13,149 nucleotides of DNA from Betaproteobacteria bacterium (GTDB lineage: Bacteria > Pseudomonadota > Gammaproteobacteria > Burkholderiales > SG8-39): positions 1 through 13,149 of the forward strand of contig VGIE01000018.1 in NCBI GenBank assembly GCA_016867955.1, given 5' to 3'. The first letter of the stretch is position 1. Every line of letters begins with the position of its first letter. Positions 1-5,180 of the stretch are shown here, piece after piece. Below the pieces are notes generated by a model that ran no database searches, was not told the origin of the DNA, and saw only the letters and a program-made list of their open reading frames with translations. The translations under genes and the position numbers were made by a program.

Positions 1-28
1 GGTCCGGGCATGGGCGCGCCGAAGCACC

Positions 29-34
29 TAGAAT
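29..34 (+). promoter_or_regulatory. -10 box (TAGAAT) of the MFS gene
   Basis: TAGAAT matches the sigma-70 -10 consensus at five of six positions and ends 14 bases before the GTG start at 49. It would give a leader of about 7 bases. No convincing -35 box lies 16-18 bases upstream. The same hexamer recurs before pdxH, nrdJ and the MBL gene in this window, which raises its credibility. Confidence 0.5.
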
Positions 35-48
35 AGGCGGCGACGCCG

Positions 49-1305
49 GTGTGCAGCGGTGACGCCGCGACGGTGCCCGGCGGCCACGCGGATCGTCCGG
101 CCCGGCCCCAACCTCATGGCTCACTGTTGAATCCGCTCCACCTCCTGTACCTTGCCTGCTTCCTGAGCCAATCGGTGTTCCTGAGCGCGCAGTTCGCGCT
201 GCTCCTCTACGCGCTGCAATTGCCCCTCTCGCCAACCATGGCCGGCCTGCTGATCTCGCTGGGCGGGCTGGGGCCGGCGCTCATCGCCGTCAACATCGGC
301 AAGTTCATCGACCGGCGCGGCGCGCGCTCGCCCATGCTGGTCGCGCTCGCCGCGCAACTGGCCGGTGCGGCGTTGCCCGCGCTGTCACAGTCGCTGCCGG
401 TCCTGTTCCTGTCCAGCTTCATCAGCGGCACCGCCTTCATCGTGTTCCGCATCGCCAGCCAGCAGACCGTGGGACGGCTCGGGGATGGCAGCACGCGGGC
501 GAAGCATTTCGGCCATCTGGGCCTCGTCTATTCCGTCGCCACCGTCGCCGTGCCGCTGGCCGCCGGATACGCCATCGACCACGCAGGTTTCGCTGCGACC
601 TTCCTTGGCAACGCGCTGCTGGCGCTGCTGCCGCTGGTCGCCATTGCCAGCAGCATCATCGCCATTCCCGGGCCGGCTGCCTCCGCCGCCAGCGGCGGGC
701 GCGGCAACAGCGCGTTCGCACTGTTGCGCGACCCGGCGCTGCGCCGGCTGATGGTGGCCACCGTCATCATCAACGGCGCCTGGGACGTGTTCATGTTCCT
801 GGCGCCGGTGTACGGTTCGCAGCTGCAATGGCCGGCATCACGGATCGGCACGCTGACCGGCAGCTTTGCCGCGGGGGCCATGTTCGTGCGCGCCATCGTG
901 TCGCTGCTGACCGCCCGCTTCACGTCCTGGCAGATACTCGTCATGGCGCTGGCGCTTGCCGGCGCCTGCTTCGCCCTCATGCCGGCCTTCGTCACCCTGC
1001 CGCTGCTGCTGGCCATCGCCTTCCTCGGTGGCATGGGCATGGGCGTGGCGCTGCCGGTAACCATGGCACTGATCTTCGAGACCGCGCCGGTGGATCGGGC
1101 CGGCGAGGTCATCGGCCTGCGCACCCTCATCAACAATGTGTCGCAGGCCAGCATTCCCCTGCTGGCTGGCGCGGTCGGCGCGTTGATCGGCCTCGCGCCG
1201 GTATTCTGGGGACTGGCCACTGCCATGCTGGGCATGTCCTGGTCGTCCCGGGCCTATTGGCGCAGCCATCGACGCAAGGGACAGTCGCCGGGCGGGACGC
1301 CCTGA
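49..1305 (+). CDS. MFS transporter, substrate unknown
   Basis: The 418-residue product has the size and alternating hydrophobic pattern of a 12-helix major facilitator superfamily permease of the inner membrane. About 25 hydrophilic residues precede the first helix, which begins near residue 28. Between helices 2 and 3 lies an MFS motif A, seen as GKFIDRRGAR at residues 84-93. A polar stretch around residues 205-225, rich in Gly, Ala and Ser, fits the central loop joining the two six-helix halves. The GTG start at 49 is chosen because a -10 box sits just upstream. It has no clear Shine-Dalgarno, so an internal TTG at 127, just before helix 1, is an alternative. The next gene begins 75 bases downstream but seems to have its own promoter. 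Nothing in the sequence or context identifies the substrate. The MFS assignment is firm; direction and cargo are not inferable. Confidence 0.88.
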   Translation: MCSGDAATVPGGHADRPARPQPHGSLLNPLHLLYLACFLSQSVFLSAQFALLLYALQLPLSPTMAGLLISLGGLGPALIAVNIGKFIDRRGARSPMLVALAAQLAGAALPALSQSLPVLFLSSFISGTAFIVFRIASQQTVGRLGDGSTRAKHFGHLGLVYSVATVAVPLAAGYAIDHAGFAATFLGNALLALLPLVAIASSIIAIPGPAASAASGGRGNSAFALLRDPALRRLMVATVIINGAWDVFMFLAPVYGSQLQWPASRIGTLTGSFAAGAMFVRAIVSLLTARFTSWQILVMALALAGACFALMPAFVTLPLLLAIAFLGGMGMGVALPVTMALIFETAPVDRAGEVIGLRTLINNVSQASIPLLAGAVGALIGLAPVFWGLATAMLGMSWSSRAYWRSHRRKGQSPGGTP

Positions 1306-1367
1306 TGCCCGGGTGCCGACGGCGGCCGGACCGCAATCCGCGGATGGTGCCGCCGCGCCGGTGCACC

Positions 1368-1373
1368 TAAACT
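1368..1373 (+). promoter_or_regulatory. -10 box (TAAACT) of the ada-like gene; predicted leaderless start
   Basis: TAAACT matches TATAAT at four of six positions and ends exactly 7 bases before the ATG at 1381. That is the usual distance from a -10 box to the transcription start, so the mRNA is predicted to begin at or next to the start codon. There is no Shine-Dalgarno before this ATG, which agrees with a leaderless message. No recognisable -35 box was found. Confidence 0.4.
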
Positions 1374-1380
1374 GCGCGGC

Positions 1381-2340
1381 ATGGACATCCCCGCCGCCAT
1401 GTCACGCAAAGCCCTCCCGCCGACAACGCCAGCCCGCCGGGCCGACCGCCTTCATGGCGGGGCACGCGACGACGACAGTCGAAGTGCCGAACCGCACGCC
1501 GAGCGCGTGCTCGCCGCCTGCCGCAGCATCCTCGCCAGCGAACGGCCGCCGCTGCTCGACGCGCTGGCGCGCGCCGCAGGGCTGTCGGGGTTCCACTTCC
1601 AGCGCGTCTTCAAGCGCATCGTCGGCGTGTCGCCGCGCGAATACCACGCCATGGAACGCACGCGGCGCCTGCAGCAGGCACTGGCCAATGGCGACGGCGT
1701 CGACGACGCCATCTACGGCGCGGGCTATGGCTCGCCCAGCCGCGTCTATGAGCGCAGCGCGGCGCTGCTCGGCATGACCCCGGCGCTGTATCGCGCTGGC
1801 GCGCCAGGCCTGTGCATCCGCCATGCCGTCGTCAGGACCGAGCTCGGCTGGCTGATGGCGGCGGCAACCGAACGCGGCCTGTGCGCAGTCGAGTTCGGCG
1901 CGAGCCGCGACGAACTCCTCGCGCTGCTGAAGCGGCGCTTCAGCAAGGCCGAGATCGCGAGCGCCGACCCGGCGCTCGAGCGCTGGGTTGCGCGCATCGT
2001 CGCCTTCGTCGCGCGACCGGCGAAACCGCTCGCGCTGCCGCTCGACCTCGCCGGCACTGCCTTCCAGCAGCGCGTCTGGCGGGCGCTGCGCGCGATACCG
2101 CCGGGGGAAACGCTCAGCTATGCGGCGCTCGCCACGCGACTCGGCAAACCCAACGCCACGCGCGCCGTCGCCAGCGCCTGCGCAAGGAATCCGGTGGCGC
2201 TGGCCGTGCCCTGCCACCGCGTGGTGGGCAGCGACGGTTCGCTGCGCGGCTACCGCTGGGGCACGGACCGCAAGCGCGAACTGCTGGCGCGCGAGCAGGG
2301 CGCGACGCGTCGCAGGGAGAAGGCCGCTTCCGGTTCCTGA
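1381..2340 (+). CDS. AraC-type HTH / O6-methylguanine-DNA methyltransferase fusion (Ada-like, lacking the N-terminal sensor domain)
   Basis: This 319-residue protein should reverse O6-alkylguanine damage by transferring the alkyl group to its own cysteine, a single-turnover suicide reaction. Residues about 55-140 form an AraC-family helix-turn-helix region, with FHFQRVFKRIVGVSPREY typical of its second part. Residues 143-220 fit the N-terminal lobe of the methyltransferase. Residues 223-308 are the DNA-binding and active-site lobe, with PCHRVV giving the acceptor Cys278 and NATRAV giving the probable base-flipping Arg261. E. coli Ada (354 residues) has an additional zinc domain at its N-terminus, whose cysteine takes methyl from phosphotriesters and turns Ada into an activator. 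Here the first ~40 residues are low-complexity, polar and contain no cysteine, so that switch is absent. It may regulate through its HTH in another way. An AidB-type gene lies about 9 kb downstream. The start at 1381 has no SD but a well-placed -10 box. Confidence 0.9.
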   Translation: MDIPAAMSRKALPPTTPARRADRLHGGARDDDSRSAEPHAERVLAACRSILASERPPLLDALARAAGLSGFHFQRVFKRIVGVSPREYHAMERTRRLQQALANGDGVDDAIYGAGYGSPSRVYERSAALLGMTPALYRAGAPGLCIRHAVVRTELGWLMAAATERGLCAVEFGASRDELLALLKRRFSKAEIASADPALERWVARIVAFVARPAKPLALPLDLAGTAFQQRVWRALRAIPPGETLSYAALATRLGKPNATRAVASACARNPVALAVPCHRVVGSDGSLRGYRWGTDRKRELLAREQGATRRREKAASGS

Positions 2341-2425
2341 AGTCGTGGCTTCAATGCCTCACGGCTGGCGCCCGCCGGCGACGCCGCGGGCACGAGGACG
2401 GGATCCCGGGCAGGGCGTCGCCGCC
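2341..2425. repeat. Convergent gap with a 10-bp inverted repeat; possible two-way terminator
   Basis: This gap separates the 3' ends of the ada-like gene (+) and the MBL gene (-). CGGCGACGCC at 2376-2385 pairs perfectly with GGCGTCGCCG at 2414-2423. The loop between them contains a second perfect palindrome, CGGGATCCCG at 2399-2408. Neither strand has a following T-run, so this is not a canonical intrinsic terminator. It could slow polymerase or assist Rho-dependent ending, or merely reflect GC richness. Confidence 0.3.
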
Positions 2426-3388
2426 TCAGGCCTGCCCGGCCGGCCTGTCCAGCGAATCCAGCCACACGCCCAGGCCCTGGGCATCGAGTTCGCCGTCGAT
2501 GGAATAGCAGGCCAGCACCTTCTCGCGCGAGTGCGCGAAACCCATGCGCCGGGCTTCGGCGACAATGAGGTCGTTGACGCCGGCCACGAGGCGCTGATGG
2601 CGGTCGGCCCCGGCATCCTTCAGCGACATGGCCAGCGCCACCATGGCATCGAGCTGCTGGTGCAGGATTGCCGCCTTGGCCTGGATGTCGCGGACCTGGC
2701 TGTAGTGCGTGACGTACACCGCGTCGGGATTGAGGCCGGCGATGCGGTCGGTGGAGCGGTGAAAGGCCTCGGGGTCGAACTGCGGCGGTGTGGTGGTGGG
2801 GAAAATGAACTGCCGCGCGCCTTCGTCGAGCTCGCGGTACGACATGCCGAAGGTGTCGCCCGAGAAGACATGCCCGGACTTGAGGTCCTGGATCGCCACG
2901 TGGTGGCGCGCGTGCCCGGCCACGTCGTGGAACACGAAGATGCGGCCGGCCAGCCTGACGCTGGCGCCATCAGGCGTCTCGACGATGCGCTCCGGCGCGA
3001 TCGGCAGGATGTCGCCGTACATGCGCCGCATCTCGGCCTCGCCATACACCTCGATGGTGCCGGCAATCAGTTTCGACGGGTCGGCCATGTGGCGCGCGCC
3101 GCGGGGATGCACGGTGAGGCGCGCATTGGGGAAGCGGCGCATCAGCGTGCTGGCCCCGCCGGCATGGTCGAGGTGCACATGGGTCAGCATCACGTAGTCC
3201 ACGGCTTCGGGAGCAAGGCCCTTCTGCCTGAGCGCCGCCAGCACGCGCGGCACCGAGTCGTTGGTGCCGGTGTCGATGATGGCCGCGCGGCCGTTCTCGA
3301 CCACCAGGTGGATGGCATCCATCATCGGCCGCATGTAGCCTGAGTCGATGGCGGAGATGCCGAAGTCGTAATCGATGACGTCGCTCAT
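2426..3388 (-). CDS. Metallo-beta-lactamase-fold hydrolase, substrate unknown
   Basis: The 320-residue product is a soluble, probably cytoplasmic MBL-fold metallohydrolase; no signal peptide is visible. The metal-site motif appears as THVHLDHAGG, giving H70, H72, D74 and H75. Further likely ligands are H159 in the AGHARHH stretch, D178 in SGDTFG and H228 in VTHYSQVRD. All five MBL metal-binding motifs therefore seem present, and the protein should bind two metal ions. Residues after about 230 form an extra, mostly helical C-terminal extension of about 90 residues beyond the core fold. This superfamily includes glyoxalase II, thioesterases, lactonases and nucleases, and nothing here picks one. 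The gene is divergent from pdxH across a 118-bp gap. A minus-strand TAGAAT at 3460-3455 would place its mRNA start about 60 bases before the ATG. The SD is weak (AGGA about 10 bases upstream). Confidence 0.88.
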   Translation of the reverse strand: MSDVIDYDFGISAIDSGYMRPMMDAIHLVVENGRAAIIDTGTNDSVPRVLAALRQKGLAPEAVDYVMLTHVHLDHAGGASTLMRRFPNARLTVHPRGARHMADPSKLIAGTIEVYGEAEMRRMYGDILPIAPERIVETPDGASVRLAGRIFVFHDVAGHARHHVAIQDLKSGHVFSGDTFGMSYRELDEGARQFIFPTTTPPQFDPEAFHRSTDRIAGLNPDAVYVTHYSQVRDIQAKAAILHQQLDAMVALAMSLKDAGADRHQRLVAGVNDLIVAEARRMGFAHSREKVLACYSIDGELDAQGLGVWLDSLDRPAGQA

Positions 3389-3454
3389 GGCAGCTGGTTC
3401 CTGAATGTTGCGGCCGGTTGCCGCGAGCTCCGGCCGCCGGCGTGTCGAGCAGGG

Positions 3455-3460
3455 ATTCTA
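3455..3460 (-). promoter_or_regulatory. -10 box (TAGAAT) of the MBL gene
   Basis: Read on the minus strand, this hexamer is TAGAAT, the same -10 variant seen elsewhere in the window. It lies 66 bases upstream of the MBL ATG at 3388, predicting a leader of about 60 bases. A matching -35 box was not found. It is back-to-back with the pdxH -10 box 35 bases away, so the two promoters may compete. Confidence 0.4.
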
Positions 3461-3494
3461 CGCCCAGCGCGGCGGACCACGCGGGGCCGCAGGT

Positions 3495-3500
3495 TAGAAT
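3495..3500 (+). promoter_or_regulatory. -10 box (TAGAAT) of pdxH; predicted leaderless start
   Basis: TAGAAT ends 6 bases before the pdxH ATG at 3507, the normal distance from a -10 box to the transcription start. The mRNA would start at or within a few bases of the ATG, and no Shine-Dalgarno could fit. An out-of-frame ATG at 3503 lies between the box and the real start. Confidence 0.5.
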
Positions 3501-3506
3501 GCATGA

Positions 3507-4163
3507 ATGAACATCGCCGGCATCCGCTCCGAATACATGCGCGCCACGCTCGACGAACGCGAGGTCGCGCGCGACCCCTTCGCGCAGTTCAGCTCCTGGT
3601 TCGAGGCCGCCGTGAAGGCCGAACTGCCCGGCCCCAACGCCATGTGCCTTGCCACGGCGGACGCGGCGGGCGCGCCGGACGCGCGCATCGTGCTGCTCAA
3701 GGGGTTCGATTCGCGCGGCTTTGTCTTCTATACCAACACGCTGAGTCGCAAGGGCCGCGAACTTGCCGCCAACCCGCGCGCCAGCCTGCTGTTCTTCTGG
3801 GGGGAACTGGAGCGCCAGGTGCGCATCGAGGGCCGCGTCCAGCTCGTCAGCCCGGCCGAGGCCGACGAGTACTACCGCTCACGGCCGCTGGGCGCGCGCA
3901 TCGGCGCCTGGGCCTCGCCGCAGAGCGAGGTGCTGCCGGCACGCGCGGAACTCGAGGCCACCATCGCCGACCTGACGCGAAAGCTGGGGGACGATCCGCA
4001 ACGACCGCCGCACTGGAGCGGCTACCGCGTCGCGCCGCATGCATTCGAGTTCTGGCAGGGCCGCGCAAGCCGCCTGCACGACCGCGTGCGCTACCGCGGC
4101 GCAACGCACGGCAGCGCGCCTGGCGCCGGCCAAGCCTGGATCATCGAGCGCCTGGCGCCCTGA
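3507..4163 (+). CDS. pdxH: Pyridoxine/pyridoxamine 5'-phosphate oxidase
   Basis: PdxH is a cytoplasmic, homodimeric FMN enzyme. It oxidises pyridoxine 5'-phosphate or pyridoxamine 5'-phosphate with O2 to give pyridoxal 5'-phosphate and H2O2, the last step of PLP synthesis and salvage. The 218-residue product matches the family length along its whole span. RIVLLKGFDSRGFVFYTN (residues 60-77) is the FMN-binding strand region, and SRKGRELAANPRASLLFFW follows it. The family signature WQGRASRLHDR is at residues 183-193, with the substrate-contacting Arg and His of RLH. The C-terminus ends in ERLAP, as is usual for this family. The start at 3507 is preferred over the ATG at 3503 because only 3507 is in frame. 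It is a single-gene unit, divergent from the MBL gene and convergent with msrA. Confidence is very high. Confidence 0.97.
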   Translation: MNIAGIRSEYMRATLDEREVARDPFAQFSSWFEAAVKAELPGPNAMCLATADAAGAPDARIVLLKGFDSRGFVFYTNTLSRKGRELAANPRASLLFFWGELERQVRIEGRVQLVSPAEADEYYRSRPLGARIGAWASPQSEVLPARAELEATIADLTRKLGDDPQRPPHWSGYRVAPHAFEFWQGRASRLHDRVRYRGATHGSAPGAGQAWIIERLAP

Positions 4164-4321
4164 TCGCGCGCGCCCGCGCATGCGCCGACCATGGGTTCAC
4201 TTGCGCCGGCGCTTCTCCGCCGGCGGCCGTCACCGACCCGAACAATACTGCCAGGTTAAAACGGTAGCCGGCGCCGCTCTTGTCTGTCAGCGCCTAATCC
4301 TGACAGGCGCTTGCACTCGCA
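4164..4321. repeat. Convergent pdxH-msrA gap with two hairpin-forming repeats
   Basis: The first repeat is CGCCGGCG at 4204-4211, pairing with CGCCGGCG at 4218-4225 around a 6-base loop, about 40 bases after the pdxH stop. It lacks a T-run and is at best a Rho-assisted end. The second, near the msrA 3' end, has CTGTCAG at 4284-4290 pairing with CTGACAG at 4300-4306. A competing stem, AGCGCC at 4289-4294 with GGCGCT at 4306-4311, is interleaved with it. The two stems cannot form together except as a pseudoknot-like fold. Either could end transcripts from both sides. Confidence 0.4.
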
Positions 4322-4870
4322 TCAGCCCTGCTTCAGCTTCGAGAGGAAGTGCTTGCGGAACTTCTGCACCTTGGGCGCGACGACGAAGGCGCAATAACCC
4401 TGGTTCGGGTTGCGCGCGAAGTATTCCTGGTGGTAGCCCTCCGCGATCCAGAATTTTTCCGCCGGCACCACCTGCGTGACGATGGGCGAGGGCCAGACCT
4501 TCTCGCGGGTGAGCTGCGCGATCAGGTCTTCGGTCGTCTGCCGCTGCTCGGCCGAATGGAAAAAGACCGCCGAGCGGTACTGCGTGCCGGCGTCGTTACC
4601 CTGGCGGTTCAGCGTGGTCGGATCGTGGATGACGAAGAACACTTCCAGCAACTCGCCAAAACTCGTCACCGCCGGGTCGAAGCGGATCCGCACCACCTCG
4701 GCGTGGCCGGTGGTACCCGAGCAGACCTGCTCGTAGGTCGGGTTGGGGTTGGCCCCGCCCATGTAGCCCGACTCCACCGACAACACGCCGCGCATCTCGT
4801 CGTAGACGGCTTCCAGGCACCAGAAGCAGCCGCCTGCGAGCGTCGCGAGTTCGGTTTCGGTCGTGTTCAT
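4322..4870 (-). CDS. msrA: Peptide-methionine (S)-S-oxide reductase
   Basis: MsrA reduces the S-epimer of methionine sulfoxide, free or in proteins, using thioredoxin as electron donor, and so repairs oxidative damage. The 182-residue product begins almost directly with the catalytic motif GCFWC, whose first cysteine, Cys15, is the sulfoxide attacker. GYMGG at about 36-40 and the GHAE stretch near residue 60 are family features. GYC near the C-terminus gives Cys160, placed as the recycling cysteine that forms the disulfide with Cys15. No signal peptide is visible, so it should act in the cytoplasm. The frame is open upstream to 4972, but the ATG at 4870 is chosen because GAGGAG sits 6 bases before it and because homology begins there. 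No MsrB domain or msrB neighbour is seen. It is divergent from nrdJ across a 310-bp gap. Confidence 0.97.
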   Translation of the reverse strand: MNTTETELATLAGGCFWCLEAVYDEMRGVLSVESGYMGGANPNPTYEQVCSGTTGHAEVVRIRFDPAVTSFGELLEVFFVIHDPTTLNRQGNDAGTQYRSAVFFHSAEQRQTTEDLIAQLTREKVWPSPIVTQVVPAEKFWIAEGYHQEYFARNPNQGYCAFVVAPKVQKFRKHFLSKLKQG

Positions 4871-4876
4871 GCCGCT

Positions 4877-4882
4877 CTCCTC
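4877..4882 (-). promoter_or_regulatory. Ribosome binding site of msrA
   Basis: GAGGAG on the minus strand lies 6 bases before the ATG at 4870. This fixes the start against the longer open frame that reaches 4972. Confidence 0.8.
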
Positions 4883-5031
4883 AAGGGGTGGGGGTCCGGC
4901 GCCGTTGGCACAGGGTCTGGTTCGAAATCGGACGGCAATCGGGTCCGGAAGGCATTCGCCCGCCATTGTCAAGCTCGCCGGGACGGGTCATTCCGGACAC
5001 CCATAGCTTACAGAATCAATGGCTTAAAAGT

Positions 5032-5048
5032 GCCGCTGGACAAGCGGC
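5032..5048. promoter_or_regulatory. Perfect inverted repeat centred on the nrdJ -35 box; candidate operator
   Basis: GCCGCT (5032-5037) and AGCGGC (5043-5048) are perfect reverse complements separated by five bases (GGACA). The -35 box TGGACA occupies 5037-5042, so the repeat covers it fully. A dimeric repressor binding here would block sigma-70. The binding protein is unknown; the sequence does not look like a typical NrdR box. Confidence 0.4.
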
Positions 5049-5064
5049 CGGCAGCCCGTAGAAT
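5037..5064 (+). promoter_or_regulatory. Sigma-70 promoter of nrdJ
   Basis: The -35 box TGGACA (5037-5042) and the -10 box TAGAAT (5059-5064) each match consensus at five of six positions, with a 16-base spacer. Transcription would start near 5071 and give a leader of about 110 bases before the nrdJ ATG at 5181. It is the best-formed promoter in the window. Confidence 0.65.
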
Positions 5065-5101
5065 CGCGCCCCTTGTCCCCCGGTTCCACCTCCCCCGGGC
5101 C

Positions 5102-5142
5102 GCAAAAAAAATCTGCAAAAAATCTTGCAAGGCGCCGCAAAA
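5102..5142 (+). repeat. Spaced GCAA/A-tract repeats in the nrdJ leader
   Basis: GCAA units begin at 5102, 5115, 5127 and 5137, three of them followed by runs of four to eight A. AAAAAATCT occurs twice, at 5106-5114 and 5117-5125, exactly 11 bases apart. The 16-mer TGCAAAAAATCTTGCA (5114-5129) is an imperfect palindrome with 5-base perfect outer arms. The near-helical spacing suggests bent DNA or a repeated protein site. As RNA it is a mainly unpaired A-rich leader. Confidence 0.5.
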
Positions 5143-5153
5143 GGCGTATCGTA

Positions 5154-5168
5154 GTTATATCAAATAAC
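5154..5168 (+). repeat. Inverted repeat next to the nrdJ start
   Basis: GTTATATCAAATAAC has perfect 5-base arms (GTTAT/ATAAC) and 7-base arms if one mismatch is allowed. It ends 12 bases before the nrdJ ATG. The weak GAAGAAG ribosome site (5171-5177) lies between it and the ATG. It could be an operator within the transcribed region or a small RNA hairpin that affects ribosome access. Confidence 0.35.
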
Positions 5169-5180
5169 ACGAAGAAGACC

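Larger units (their letters stand above)
4871..5180. promoter_or_regulatory. Divergent msrA-nrdJ regulatory region
   Basis: This 310-bp gap has no plausible gene. It holds the msrA Shine-Dalgarno (minus, 4882-4877) and an isolated minus-strand TTGACA at 4972-4967 that lacks a good -10 box 16-18 bases on. It also holds the nrdJ promoter, an inverted repeat over the nrdJ -35, the A-tract repeats and the start-proximal inverted repeat listed separately. The nrdJ side from about 5100 on is strikingly AT-richer than the surrounding DNA. A cobalamin riboswitch was looked for and not recognised. Confidence 0.6.

Noticed and set aside
1988..3343. Plus-strand open frame across the ada-like and MBL genes
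   Set aside because: It overlaps two genes with firm family motifs on other frames and has no motif of its own.
4967..4972. TTGACA on the minus strand as the msrA -35 box
   Set aside because: It is a perfect -35 match, but no -10-like hexamer occurs 16-18 bases downstream, so it was not listed as a promoter.
5065..5180. Cobalamin riboswitch in the nrdJ leader
   Set aside because: The predicted leader is only about 110 bases, A-rich, and lacks the conserved B12-box pattern; known cobalamin riboswitches are larger.
5073..5180. In-frame N-terminal extension of NrdJ from the ATG at 5073
   Set aside because: It would start 2 bases after the predicted transcription start, is Lys/Arg-rich with A-tract codons, and lies in a repeat-bearing leader; the ATG at 5181 is the natural start.
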